NCBI RefSeq assembly: GCF_949987515.2
Contig: NC_082688.1
Coordinates: 106,185,893 to 106,249,892 of the forward strand
DNA length: 64,000 bases
Origin: Delphinus delphis
Taxonomy: Eukaryota > Chordata > Mammalia > Artiodactyla > Delphinidae
Reading direction: 5' to 3'
Position numbers and translations under genes: made by a program. Every line of letters starts with the position of its first letter. The first letter of the stretch is position 1. The notes below the pieces were generated by a model. It had not been told where the DNA came from. It made no database searches and worked only from the letters and a program-made list of their open reading frames with translations. This document shows positions 38,371-50,116 of the stretch, piece after piece.

Positions 38371-41300
38371 CGAGGTGACCAAGAAATATGTCACATGTTT
38401 TGAGGTCCAGGGATGTGAGCAGGGTGGGGAGAGTATGATCCAAATACAAGTGTCTAGGTCTCTTGGATATTTTGAAATAGTGATCTGTCCCTCTCTAAGG
38501 GGAGGGTAGCTCCTTCGTCTGGCCACGGTGGTCTTGTAGCGGTGCTGGAAATAGTCAGGAGACAGGTTCTCGTCCTGTCATTGATGAGTGGCTCTGGACA
38601 AGCCTCCGCTCTGCCTGCACTTTGGTGTCCTCCGCTGAGAAATTAGAGGATAATTCTCCCCTCTTCAGTCAGTGAAAGCCTCGCATGGACTACAGTGCGT
38701 GAGGAAGCCCTTTGGAGACACTGCAGTTCAGGACGAACACAAGGACTTGGGATTGAGGCTGCTTCTCTGCCTTGATACACTTCTCGCCCTACCTGTTGAT
38801 GCTCCAGCATGGCCTGCACTGCTGTGGCCTCCAGGCAACATTCAGTGTGGCCTCAGAGTCTGTCGTTTCCACGCAATACGCTTTGTATCCCTGGGCACCT
38901 GGAGAATCTCAGCGACGCTAACAGTGAGCTTCTTAGCGGGTTGCAGTAAGCGGAAAGGTCACGTGTTCATTAATTTTATTAAAAGAAAGGCTTCCTGCTG
39001 GCAGCCCTGGAAGGGTGGGTTGGGTCCAGGACACTCCCGCTGGCAGAACATCTGTAAGGGAACGGCCTGGCCACCTCCTCCACAGGCTGGGGCTGGAGAC
39101 ACCGCTTGGGAGCTGGGAGCTCTGCCCCAGCTTATTGACCCCCCACCTCTTCTTCCTGCTCCACAGAGATGGGCTGTGCAGCTGTAGAATTAGAGCGTGC
39201 CCGCGGGTGGAGATGAAGGCCTGCCTAAGGAGGGCAAGATGGTGGGCTCCTTTCCCCCAGGGTGGGCACTGATGGGAAAGTAGGTCAGGACTACCACGTA
39301 GTCAGAATGTGCCAGGATGCTCTGCGCCGTCTTGGACTCTCATCATAGCACATTGAGGGAAGTATCGTGCCCATTTTACAGATAGAAAAGCTGCTTCCGG
39401 GAAGAAAATGATAAGAGAATAAAGGCAGAGGAGGCTTCCTGGGACCATCTAAGAAAAGGGTGAGGTAAGAGTCTGTGAGAAAAGCATCTGATCAGTTCCA
39501 CTAGGTGACCCTCCCACAAGAGATTCTGAACCAGGTGTCACACTGATGTGCGTCATTTCACGTTAGACCCCACTTACTTCCTTCTTAAAAATCAGCAAAA
39601 ATAAAAATAAAAATGCAACAAACAAGGAGCGCTAGATAACTGTTTTGGCGTCAACAAGAGTGGAAGGTAGAAAAATGAGGGCTGGGCGTAGGGGGCAGTT
39701 AGGCCCAGTGGCTCTTCCTCGGGGGCTGGTCCCGGTGAGGGAACAGGCAGAGCAAGCGGATGTGCAGGGCTGCCCTTCTGAGTGGCAGTGGGTGAGCAGC
39801 CCTGGAGCCTGGAGTGACGAAGGATGAGTTGGGCCTGGGGGTTGACCAGCGAGAGAGCGTGTTTCCTGGAGGCATCTGACGGGGGTTTGAGCCATCCGGG
39901 GGGAGGTCACTTTGACCTCACGCTCTGCGCTCCGTTTCAAAGGTGGCTCTGTAGAGTCTGAAGGAATAGCATAGAGTCTCCTTGGGCGACGTCAGCGCGG
40001 TCTGGAGGCAGGGCCCACTAGCCTGGGGTCCCCCAGGGGTTCATCCTGAGAGGTCAGCTGTGCTCGAGGCCAGAGTGTTTGCTGCAGCCGCTTTCAACTC
40101 TATCTGCCATGCTTTTCCTGTGGGTTTTCCTGTGGGCAGCCCACCCTCACGGGCACAGCCTCCTCTTTATAAGATACCAGGAACCTCTGTGGGTGATGTG
40201 ATTCATCATCTCTATAATCAGGAACGGCCTGTCATCGGTGTGGTCCCTGTCGTGGACGATGGGGGAGGCCACACGTGTTCTAGCTCTCCCGACACTCCCT
40301 TCCCTCCCACGCGAGTGGGCAGGTGAGCGCGAATGATGCGAGGATCGGGGTAGCCTTCCATCTGCCCTAATTCATGAAGGAAAAGTAAGTTACAAACAAC
40401 GACGTAGCCGTTATCAGTCACAAATTACTTACGACAGCCCCAGTAACTGACTGGGGACCTGGCGTACGGAGATGCTATAGGAGAAGGGTCTGGAGACTGA
40501 GGTGCACCCGTCAGCACCCGCACAGCTTGGGCATGAGGCCAGACTGACCACTGGACTTTGGGGGCCAGAGGGACCATCTATAACGCGGTCTTCATTGCCC
40601 ACCACCCCCATCACCTCAGTCACCCCCGTCCCCAAAGAGTGAAAGGGCTTTTTCAGGAGCTGCAGGTGATGCTGAGGCCATCCTTCTGTGGAAGATGATT
40701 GGCCCTCTCTCCACGGACACGGCCGCTGCAACGCATGGTCTAAAGAGTAAACTGCCCTGGGAAACTGGCCGAGAGTCTGTGACAAGGAGGGGACGGACAG
40801 ACTCAGCTTCCTGGTCCCCGAGCTCCTCCTCGCTGCCCCTTCCCAGGTCCCCAAGGAGGTGCTTTGGCTTGAGGCAGCAGCAGGGACCCAGGTGGAAGCC
40901 CGAAGGTTAAGAGGAGCGCCAAGAGATCCCCAAGACTCGTTCACTCATTTCTTATATTGATACATTATGCGCCGAGACGAGGTAGAGAAACAAGACAGTC
41001 CATACTGTCAAGGAGCACGCGGTCCAGCACGTGTAATGCCAGAGGGGAGTGGAAGTGGATAATTGCGATGCGATGTCTCAAGCGCCATAAGGGGTGGCAG
41101 TGTCGTGGGAGCCTAGAAGATGGACTAACTTCAGCCCTAATGAATCAGGAAAGGTTTTATACAGGTGGGGACATTTGACCTGGGTCCTGAGAGGTGGGTA
41201 GGAGTTCGTGCCGTAGAGAAGAGGGAACATTCTAAGGAGGTCGTGTGCAAGGGAATGGAATGTTCAGGAAATATGTAGGGGTCAACACGACCCAAGAAAA

Positions 41301-41461
41301 TAGTACACAGAGAGGGAAAGGAAAGAGCTAGAGAACGGGGAGGGAGTGAGGCTGAGGTGGGGTGGGACCCAGCAGGAAGAGGGAAGGGCCGGCAGGTTCT
41401 CCCAGGGATCAGGGTTTAAGGAGGAGCTATTACCAGCAGCCGGCTCTCCCAGCAGCTCTAG

Positions 41462-41484
41462 GGTGTGTGTGTGTGTGTGTGTGT
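41462..41484 (+). repeat. (GT)n microsatellite
   Basis: Eleven GT units in intronic DNA. Confidence 0.85.
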
Positions 41485-41815
41485 CCCTCCGGATGCAAGT
41501 GAGGAAGCAGAGGGCCGGGGCTCTGGGAAGGAGGGAAATAGAGACAAGATAGGGTTTTCGTTTTCCCACTTCCTCTGTTGTACATCTAGTGTCTTTTGGG
41601 CGCTTTTGTCCCCTTTCCCCAGTTTCAGAGCGAGGCTGAGGACAGCCCCGTGCTAAGTGAGGCCTCAGCCTGGACGCTGCTGGCCCAGTGTACGGGGGCG
41701 ACGTCCACCGCAGAGCAGACGTGGCCAGAATGTCCCAGCCTAATGGGAGGTGCAAGAGGGCAGCGTGTGGGTCTGTCTCCTGCGGGTTTTCATCGCTTTT
41801 TATTCTCGGTTTTTC

Positions 41816-41829
41816 CTGCCATCTTGTGG
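41816..41829 (-). promoter_or_regulatory. CTCF-like motif, reverse orientation
   Basis: On the - strand it reads CCACAAGATGGCAG, one base from CCASYAGRKGGCRS (A at the Y position, which is commonly tolerated). It points towards the + strand motif at 36081. Confidence 0.4.
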
Positions 41830-43168
41830 TGGATTCTGGTACTGCAGCCCCCTCCCCACACCTCCCTTCCCGCTGCTCCCGGAAGGATGCTGCCCTGGGG
41901 TGGTCGTGGGCAGGGGTCGCTCGGAGCTGGCGTGAGAGGGGGAGGGTAGCAAGGCAATAGCGCCCACTGGCACCGGCCTCCCTACCTCGGGGAAAAGAAG
42001 CTTCTGGAGACGGCGGCTGCGGCCTCCAGGGCCTCGGGAAGGCCGTCCTTGTTTGTACCAGGAGGATGGCCATTTGTGAGGAAGACAGATGCGGGCAGGC
42101 GGGAGGGTGGCGAGTGGGGAGGAGGCCCGCGCAGAGGACTAGCCGGGAGGTCACTCCCGAGTCGAAGTCTGCCCAGACAGTTAACCAGTCCCGGGTCCTC
42201 GTGCTCACGCAGGTTCTGGTTCCTGAAAACATTCCTGGCACTAAATGCCATGTTCGTCGCGGTTCATCACAGAAACAGAAAGTGTTGGAGATATTTTAAG
42301 CGGGGCGGGTTTCACAAAGGGAATTTGGTGCTTCCAGAATCATTTGAAAGGCTGGTGGAGTGAAGGTCAGGGAACAGCACCTCTGGGTTTCAGGAGGCCA
42401 AGAAGTTACAGAAGTAGCTAGAAATCATTGCGATGGCTTTGGTTGCCCACAGCACAGGGGTCAGAGCCCCAGGTCTGCCCTCTGCCAGTGCTCGTGCCCA
42501 TCCCCACCGCTGCACCTGGCCGGTAACAGCTTCTCCTCGGATTTACCCGCCAGCTGTCACGTGCCCTTCTCCCATCGGCGGGATCTCAACCGGGGCGCGG
42601 CAGGCGGTGGGATGTCAGAAATGCGTTTTCCCAGCTTGCAGCCAATGCAATAGCAGGGCGAGCCGAGGGTGTCAGGGGCCAAGACGCAGTATCGGACACA
42701 GACTTTTAAATATGGACGATAATAATAGCATCAATACTTCCTTCAGCCGGCTGCCGTGAGGCTGAAGTTAACCCAGAGCGCGGCATGTGGTAAACCCTCG
42801 ATAATCGCTCGTTTACACAGAACTGCCAGAACTGAAGTCAGAATGGCTCGCCGTTCTCCTGTCTAACCCTTGTAAGGGAACGGGCCGCCTCTGAGCTGCG
42901 GGGTCCAACCCGCCCGCCTTAGTCAGGATCCTTCCTTTACCCCTCCTGGGTCTGCCTGGCGTCAGATCCGCAGTCAGCCTCATTGTGGCGCAGAGGGCTG
43001 GGCGGACATTTAGGAAGAAGGTGAAGGTTCTCAGGGAAAATCAGGGACTCGTGCTGAGTATTAAATTGGATTCCCTGTGCTGTGCCGATTTGAGGACGTC
43101 ATCTTAAATGGACCAACGATGGTCAGAGCCTGGTCAGTTCCATCATGAAAACACAAGTTGGGGCTCAG

Positions 43169-44395
43169 CCGCGCACCCCTGTCCAAAATGGAATCAGTGA
43201 ACCTGGGTCGCGTCTCTGCTGCCTTGCGCTCAGATACCCCGAGCAGCCTGTACCAGGAAAGAAATAGGGCACAGCTGAAATCCAAAAGGGAAAGGAAACG
43301 GGCTAAGATCCATGGGGAACAATGACGAGTTCTTCATCCGTCTCCTGCCCCAAATAGCTCCGCTCTCCTCCCCCACTGGTGTTTACATGTGTTCCTTGCC
43401 TGGCGGCAGATGCCACCAGGCCTTAAACTGGGTCACAGAGGGTGGTGAGGAACCGACCAGGCCCTCAGGCCACGTCCTCCCCTGCCCTCACTCCCCAGAG
43501 GCTCCAGCCTGGAGCGGCAGAGCCCGGACCCCAGGTGGCCCCTGCCCTCCAGGCATCCTGGCGGGGTCCCTGCTGCCCAGAGCCACAGCCGGCGAGGGGG
43601 TCCTCTGTCCAGCCTGTGAGGGGGCAGAGGGGTCGGCACTGGGTGCTGCTGCAGCCTCCCCGCCCCCTCCTGCCCCGCCATCCCCTCTCACCGCAGCCAG
43701 GCGCCAATCCCCTCAGGGACCCCAGCCTCCCCAGGGCAGCCGGGGAGCCACACGGCCCTGCTGCTTCCCCTGGAAACAGGGTGGCTTCACACAGACCCAC
43801 AGGGCCCAAACCAGGGCTCCCGACACCCACGGAGGCAGAGGTGGTGTAGAGGGTAGAGCATAACTTACAGTCAGAACCAAACCCAATCAAACCCAACCCG
43901 GATTTCAGACCCCAGCGCCCTGGGGCACACGAAGGGAGATGGCTGCCCAGAATAACCCAGCAGGGAAGTGGCCGAGCCCGGGCCCCAAGGACCTCTGCGC
44001 ACCCCCAGCCACGTGTCTGCCCCTCCCATCCTGACCTCCTGGCCCTCCTCCTTCCCGGGATCCCTGCACTTCGGGTCCTCATGGTGCCTTTCCCTCCACA
44101 GGTTCTGTCAGAGCACGGCTTTGGCCTGATCACCACCGACATCCGGGAGGGACAGACTTTCTACTACGCAGAGGATTACCACCAGCAGTACCTGAGCAAG
44201 ATCCCCAACGGGTACTGCGGCCTCGGGGGCACCGGAGTGTCCTGCCCGCTGGGTATTAAAAAGTAAAAAGTAATTTCTCCCCACATGTTCAGCCCTTGAG
44301 GTCACAGCAAAAATGCTTCCAACGAATCGGGCAATTCTTTTGTGGTTCATTCACCATCAGGTGCTTTTTGAAGTGCACAAAGGCATTCATAAAAG
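43169..44395 (+). repeat. Left arm of MSRA inverted duplication
   Basis: This segment holds the end of the last MSRA intron, the terminal exon and the start of the 3' UTR. Its reverse complement recurs at 62246-63841. From about 43169 to 44236 the match is near-identical: in the ~240 bases before the exon I count 7 differences, about 97% identity. From 44267 to 44395 the match is clearly poorer, about 85-88% with gaps. To the left of 43169 similarity drops abruptly to scattered short words (for example ACTTGTGT and GGAACTG in the same order). The centre-facing edges of the two arms are about 17.9 kb apart. Confidence 0.9.
44102..44266 (+). CDS. MSRA: MSRA terminal coding exon (peptide methionine-S-sulfoxide reductase)
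   Basis: MSRA reduces methionine-S-sulfoxide in proteins and free methionine, using thioredoxin, in mitochondria and cytosol. This exon encodes the last 54 residues and a TAA stop. It starts VLSEHGFG and continues through the conserved segment [21 protein letters not shown] into the resolving-cysteine tail [14 protein letters not shown] and the final GIKK. Both resolving cysteines (GYC and SCP) are present; the catalytic GCFWG exon lies outside the window. The acceptor is a tract of T and C ending CCACAG, and the exon begins in phase 0. Compared with the human protein as I remember it, there is Leu for Pro before ITTDI and Ile for Asn before PNGYC. The 97% similar inverted copy at 62743-62906 lacks an intact end, so this is the functional copy. 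The frame is open and the length matches the family exactly. Confidence 0.95.
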   Translation, partial: VLSEHGFGLITTDIREGQTFYYAEDYHQQYLSKIPNGYCGLGGTGVSCPLGIKK

Positions 44396-44870
44396 TCTGC
44401 TTTATTGAGGTGTAATTTACATGAAGTGCAGTGGCAAGCTGATAACACGTAATTTATCTTCTAATAAGTTATGGTGGGAGGAGAGCTGTGAAATTTTTTG
44501 GCTCATTTGGTGTCTGAACGAGAATAATGAATAATCAGTGTTCACCCTTCTTGTGCCTGGGTGCCTGCCGCGGGAACCAAGCTGGGAGATCGTTGGAGGG
44601 GATAGGGCGTCCTTTATCTGTGCCCTGTCCCACCTCATGAGCCCTCCTGCCCTCCAGTGCCTTAAAATTCGCAAACATTTATAGCCACAATGAATCATTC
44701 ACTGAAATACTTTGCCCAGCTGATCCTATACGTGTGTAAAGGGCTTTCTCTCTCTTTTCGGCCCTCCTCGTGGCAGAGAAGAGATGTGAGTTAGCTTGAT
44801 GAATTTTAACGCTTTGCTCACAGCTATGAGAAGTGCTTGTTCTAATAAAAGTCTACAGTCGAATAATACA
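44267..44870 (+). other. MSRA: MSRA 3' untranslated region with AATAAA signal
   Basis: After the TAA at 44264-44266 the first good polyadenylation hexamer on this strand is AATAAA at 44844-44849, giving a 3' UTR of roughly 600 bases, a plausible length for MSRA. The first ~130 bases (to about 44395) have a diverged inverted counterpart at 62246-62374. The part around 44395-44460 resembles the tail of an old L1 but I do not assign it. The end point is inferred from the hexamer only. Confidence 0.6.
44844..44849 (+). terminator. MSRA: Polyadenylation signal AATAAA for MSRA
   Basis: Canonical AATAAA, 578 bases downstream of the MSRA stop codon, followed within 30 bases by A- and T-containing sequence. 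It is the first canonical hexamer after the stop. Use in vivo is inferred. Confidence 0.6.
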
Positions 44871-45811
44871 AACTGTCTGATATCTCATCTGTCTTTTACT
44901 TGTTTAGGTAGGATATTTCTAAGTATTGTAAGATAAACTTTAGAGCTCTCAAAGAGCTTGCGAGGGAAAAAGTCTTAAGAATCATTTTCCCCCAAACAGG
45001 AAATCTGATTGAAATCTTTAGAAAACAGGTACGCCTCTAGCTTCTTGCAACTTTAGTAATAATAGCTGTTTTCAACATGCCAATTACAGCCGTCACATCA
45101 GGGGCTATTCTAGAGAGCAGACACATGGAATCCCTGCCCTAAAGAGTCTTTATATTCAAGACCAGGGATGGGGGAAGTACACAATAAACAGGTAAACACA
45201 TGAATAAGTAAGATAATTGCTGGTCCTGAGAAATGATAGGAAGATGGTGAATAGGGCAAGATGTTAAGTTGTGTCTGCGTGCTAGGAGTTGTGTTGAGAG
45301 CTGTGTTAGCCACGCTGGTTAGGGGAGGTGGTGAAGCGGTGAGGTCTGTAAGGTGGTGACACGTAAGTTGAGAACTGAATGATCTGAACGATGCAAAGGA
45401 GAAACGGACACACGAGTTGGGAGAGGAGAGCGGAGCTCTGGGGGCAGGAGATGGACTAAGAAATAAGACATGGTTCCCCCTGGATATAGCCCATTTCTTT
45501 CTTTTCCCTCTTGGAATTCTGCTGTGCCCTAAACACCTGAAGAATACTTAAGTGGAGTAGCTATCCCTAATCACTGTCAGCATCCCCACTGTGGTTGCTT
45601 GAAGGAAAAGCGTTCCAAATACAAGGACCAGGAAGTATAAATGGCCCAAAACAGGGGGGATTTTGTGGTGTTTGAGAAACAGAAAGGCCAGTGGGGCTGG
45701 AATAGTGTGAATGAGGAAGATATTGTGGAGAAGTATCTCAGAGAGTTAGGAAGAGCCAGACCATGCAGAGTCTTCCAAGGACATGTTAATAGGATTAAAA
45801 AATTTGATTCT
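44871..45811. other. Intergenic DNA between MSRA and the L1
   Basis: No gene seen. About 45100-45420 and 45640-45800 resemble a diverged interspersed repeat that I cannot name (words such as GAGAACTGAATGATCTGAAC and AGAGCCAGACCATGCAGAGT). Similar text also occurs near 16380-16520, 20640-20800, 27180-27620, 41000-41280 and 60080-60410. Confidence 0.4.
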
Positions 45812-46067
45812 AATTTATCCCTCCCCCACCCCCTTTCCCTTTGGTAACCGTTAAATTTGTTCTCAAAGTCTGTGAGTCTGTTTCTGTTTTGTAAATAAGT
45901 TCATTTGTGTCATATTTTAGATTCCACATATAAGTGATGTCATAGGGTATTTGTCTTTCTCTTTCTGATTTACTTCACTTAGTATGATAATTTCTAGGTC
46001 CATCTATGCTGTTGCAAATGGTATTATTTAATTTTTTTATGTCTGAGTAATATTTATATATATATAT

Positions 46068-46152
<85 letters not shown>

Positions 46153-46595
46153 ACATCTTCTTTATCCATTCACCAGTTGATGGACATTTAGGTTGCTTCC
46201 ATGTCTTGGCTATTGTGAATAGTGCTGCTATGAACATTAGAGATTTCTCCAGACATATGCCCAGGAGTGGGATTGCAGGGTCATATGGTAGCTCTATTTT
46301 TAGTTTTTCGAGGAACCTCCATACTGTTCTCCATAGTGGCTGTATCAATTTACATTCCCACCAGCAGTGTGGGAGGCTTCCCTTTTCTCCACATCCTCTC
46401 CAGCGTTTGTTATCTGTAAACTTTTTAATGATGGCCATTCTGACTGGTGTGAGGTGATACCTCATTGTAGTTTCGATTTGCATTTCTCTAAGAATTAGTG
46501 ATGTTGAGCATCACTTCACGTGCCTATTGGCCATCTGTATGTCTTCTTTGGAGAAATGTCTATTTAGGTCTTCTGCCTATTTTTTGATTGGACTG
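45812..46595 (-). mobile_element. L1 3' region, antisense, with embedded (CA)n
   Basis: On the + strand one reads CTTTGGTAACC, GATTCCACATATAAGTGATG, CTTAGTATGATAATTTCTAG, TTCACCAGTTGATGGACATT and CTCCATAGTGGCTGTATCAA, the reverse complement of the L1 ORF2 end and 3' UTR. A dinucleotide array at 46053-46151 interrupts it at the place where L1 normally has a short TATATGTA run. The 3' A tail is missing. It lies between MSRA and the protease. Confidence 0.9.
46053..46151 (+). repeat. (TA)n(CA)n microsatellite inside an L1
   Basis: Short TA run (about 8 units) changing to an almost pure CA run of about 40 units, flanked on both sides by L1 sequence (GAGTAATATT before and CCACATCTTCTTTATCC after). 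Length is likely variable between individuals. Confidence 0.95.
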
Positions 46596-46663
46596 ACAAG
46601 GGCGTAATTTCCAACATATACAAATAGCTCATACAACTCAATGACAACAACAGAAAAACCAAT
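46593..46663 (+). mobile_element. Inverted 5' segment of the same L1
   Basis: GACAAGGGCGTAATTTCCAA and CAAATAGCTCATACAACTCA are sense-strand L1, and represent the part that in a complete L1 lies immediately 5' of the segment ending at 46595 on the other strand. The pieces meet at CCAAT. This is the classic product of twin priming. Confidence 0.85.
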
Positions 46664-47246
46664 AAGCTGTGTGTTTCTTTCCCACCTCATCTCTAGGACA
46701 TTTCTTCGTCAGTGATTTCCTGATCCTGAATCTCAGCATTGTTACTCATGGTCTCTGAGGGCCCAAAGCAGCAGGTACTGAGGCTCTGAACCAGGTAGAA
46801 GCAAAGGAAGGTAAAGAACAAGGACCCTTCTAGAGATCAAGTCTGCAGGTCTCAGGGATGAGCTTACAAATGAAGGGGAAGCAAGGAGCTGTAATGTTTC
46901 TCATTGCAGGAGCAAAGGAAATGAAAGAAGCTGTGGAAGATATCTGCTTGTGAGAGAGGGAGAGAATAGGCCTTCTGTTTCAGAGATCCTTGGCATACCC
47001 CTCCCTGTGGAAAGATGCTCCACCCAAACTTTGGAGAGGCCTCAAGCTGAAGTTGGTGACCTGCCTGAGTCCCAGGGGAACCATAGGCCTCTGAGTGGGT
47101 CCCAGGTATATTTGAAGCGCTCCTATAGGTATATGATTATTTCAGGCACAGCTATTCATATGAGAATCCCTCCTCGCAACCTGCACCCCACCCTTGACCT
47201 TACCCCCCAGACTGAGAAGGACACTTGGTTGTGAGGCAATGCAGTG
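46664..47246. other. Intergenic DNA between the L1 and the protease 3' end
   Basis: No gene, repeat or regulatory site recognised here. Confidence 0.5.
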
Positions 47247-47251
47247 TTTAA

Positions 47252-47252
<1 letters not shown>
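47247..47252 (-). terminator. ATTAAA polyadenylation-like signal overlapping the protease stop
   Basis: On the - strand the final TGA of the original frame is followed at once by TTAAAC, so that ATTAAA-like sequence starts within the stop codon (TGATTAAAC). ATTAAA is the commonest variant poly(A) hexamer. This would give an extremely short 3' UTR. Its use is unproven and the match may be chance. Confidence 0.3.
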
Positions 47253-47572
<320 letters not shown>

Positions 47573-48984
47573 TTACAGCCTGTTGAGGGGTGGGCGCCTG
47601 GCGCGAGGCACAAAGCACTTCTGGTGTCATTGGAGGATGGGTGGATGTTTCTACCTTTGATGGGCTCTCCAACAACATGCCTATACTCCCAGCTCTGTGA
47701 CTGTCAGAAAAGGGAGCGAACAGTTTGGTCAAAAGCAATGGTGATGAATGACAATTTGGTCAAAAAATAAATATCCATCATCATCATCATCCTGTGACAT
47801 GCATTCATTCTGATATACCAAGGAGTGCTTTTCTAATCCGTTCTGCCTCTAAGCACTTTTTTGTTTTTTCAGAATTCTTTCAATTTCCCCAGAAAGACCT
47901 CATTTTGCTCTTCCTGTGCTGTTTACGATAGCAAAAAGTAAAAACTGAAACCCAGAATCCATTATGCCTTATACTAGGTCATTGGTTGAAGACAGCAGGC
48001 GTACAGACTGTGTATACAGAACACAAAAAGTACAAAAACTGGGTCAAAATGTTAGACTGTGGTCAAAACATCAATTTTTAAGCAATTTACAAATTTTAAA
48101 GCATCATGGAAGAGATTGCCAAATAAGCACAGGTGGAGCAGACGTCACTGACATGAAAATGAAGGAATCCACTGCCTTTCATACCCCCAAACCTTTCGGA
48201 CCATTTAAAATTTTCTATTAAAGAATAACGCAAAAAAAAATCAAAAAAAAAAAAAAAGAATAACGTATCTTCAAAAAAAAAAGAAGAATGTATCTTCATC
48301 AAAAAATCAGAAAACTGGGGTATGGGAAAAGAACATGAAGAATACCCATAGTTATATAAGTAAATTTATATGTAAGCACACACACACGATTGTGTATAAG
48401 AAGAATTTTCAGGTAAGATACAGTTAACATTGCTTCTCTAGGGAGTGAACAGGAGAACAATTATAAGAGGTAAACTTCCTCTTCACTGTACACCCCTCTG
48501 TACCCCTGGAATTTTCTTTACTGTGTACTGGTGAAATAAACCACATTTCTTATTTCAACCATGCAGAGGCAACTCTTCAGCCAAATGTAACTTTCCACAT
48601 CCTCATGTATGCAAATACGTCATTATTATTTTACAGAAATAGAATCAGGCGGTACATAGTGTCTCACAGCTCACAAAGATCTATTTTTGAAAATATTAAG
48701 TAACACATAGAAGAGTCAGAAAGAAGCACTATTTAATGATACGCCAAAAATACAAAACAAACAACAGTGCCCCCCAAATAGGGTGTGGGTTTATTTGGTT
48801 TTTTTAAACCAGATTGTTATCATGAGCAAATTGCTGTGCCCATCAGCTTCCTTTGAACCAAACTGTTCTTCATCCAGTTCTTTGAAGTCATTGGAAATTC
48901 CCATGACCTTTCTTTAAAATGAAGAATGACACTCGCTTCTCTAGGGATGATGAGATCTACGTGAAAGACGTACAGTTAAGAATT

Positions 48985-49165
48985 TAAATTTCTGGAGCCA
49001 AACAGACCTTGGTTCAGATCCCAGGGTGAATACGTGGTTGAGAGAATGTGAAATTTTTCTTCAGCGTTTTGAGGCTCATTTTTAGTCTGGTGGTGATTGT
49101 ACCTCTCCCGCAGGACCACGGTGTGAAGGTAAGCACATGACACCTATAAAACACTATGCCTGGCC
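48985..49165 (+). mobile_element. MIR SINE fragment
   Basis: GGAGCCAAACAGACCTTGGT, TCAGATCCCAGG and CTATGCCTGGCCCTAATACA. Confidence 0.55.
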
Positions 49166-49539
49166 CTAATACATGGCAAGCCTGTACTCCCTGGCGGCTC
49201 CCACCATTTTTGCGGTGGATGAACCAGGCACATCTGGGCGGGGCCGTGCTGGGCTGCTGGCTTTGGAGCCCGGTTTCTACTGGAACCCAAAAGATGGCTC
49301 TCACCCCTGAAGTCAGCGTGCCTTGGTTGGAACTCGGTGTCTGTCATTGACCTTGCTGGTGTGTCTTCTGCAAGGCTGTCCGCTTTCCTGGTCCTCCTTT
49401 TCCCATCTAAAATAGGCCTGCTTCCTAGAGCTAGTTTGATGTATTTGTGGAAGCAGTTTGTATGCTCTTGAGCACTGAACAGATGTAAGAGATGATGATG
49501 GAGAAAACAATATTCGTAGTGTTTACTGTGACCCTCCTC

Positions 49540-49740
49540 TGCACTATGCTCCTCTGAATGCTTTAGTGTGTTGACTCATTTTATCTTCACAGCAGTCCTA
49601 GGAGGACTCTTAGTAGTCCCATTTTACAGATGGGGAAATCTGAAAAGGCACAGGCACAGAGGGGACTCCAGGCGGTGAGTAGAGGAGCTGGGAGGGAAGC
49701 TAAGGGAGCCTGCAGCCCTAACCGCTGGACTGCACAGCCT
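49540..49740 (+). mobile_element. MIR SINE fragment
   Basis: CATTTTATCTTCACAGCAGT, CCTAGGAGGACTCTTAGTAG and CCATTTTACAGATGGGGAAA. It immediately precedes the MLT1 LTR at 49745. Confidence 0.6.
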
Positions 49741-49744
49741 GCCT

Positions 49745-50116
49745 TTGGTTACAGAGCATCCCTCCCAAATTCATGTCCACCTGGAACCTCAGAATGTGAC
49801 CTTACTTGGAAATACAATCTGTGCAGATGTAATTAGTTCCATTAAGATGAAGTCCTGTGGGATTAGCATGGGCCCTACTCCAATAACTGGTATTCCTATC
49901 AGAAGAGAGCAGAGGAGACACACGCATACAGGGGGGAAGGCCTGTGAAGATGGAGGTACAGACCGGAGGGCTGCACCTACAGGCTAAGGAACGCCCAGGG
50001 TCGCCCGCAACCACCAGAAGCCAGAAAAGGCAAGGAAGGATCCTCCCCTAGACCCTCCAGAGGGAGCATAGCCCTGCCGATGCCTTGATTTGGGACTTCT
50101 GGCCTCTGGGAGAGAG
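49745..50116 (+). mobile_element. MLT1-type LTR, interrupted by a SINE
   Basis: CCCAAATTCATGTCCACCTG, AGAATGTGACCTTACTTGGA, TGTGCAGATGTAATTAGTTC, GGGCCCTACTCCAATAACTG and CTTGATTTGGGACTTCTGGC follow MLT1 order. The LTR resumes after the CHR-2-type SINE at about 50339-50365 (TTTCTGTTATTTTAATCCAC). No internal retroviral region is seen. Confidence 0.85.

Larger units (their letters stand above)
1..44101 (+). other. MSRA: Inferred last intron of MSRA
   Basis: No exon of MSRA or of another gene could be supported here. The stretch ends in a clear acceptor (pyrimidine-rich tract then CAG at 44099-44101) directly before the terminal MSRA exon, and MSRA is known for very long introns, so reading the whole stretch as its last intron is an inference. 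It holds mostly interspersed repeats, microsatellites and unique non-coding DNA. The longest open frames fall in GC-rich DNA or in repeats and show no domain, splice structure or family I recognise. Stretches in which I see nothing nameable include about 1000-2220, 4700-6190, 6750-8940, 10020-11140, 16520-19200, 22900-24400, 29040-30980, 32900-34030, 39410-40930 and 41300-43160. Confidence 0.7.

Noticed and set aside
41282..42241. 319-codon open frame on the - strand
   Set aside because: Low-complexity Pro/Ser/Arg/His composition, includes the translated (GT)n array, and has no family resemblance.
43465..44142. 225-codon - strand frame with a 98% similar counterpart at 62866-63543
   Set aside because: The similarity comes from the DNA duplication. 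The frame is antisense to the MSRA intron and exon, and the Gly/Arg-rich composition follows from GC content.
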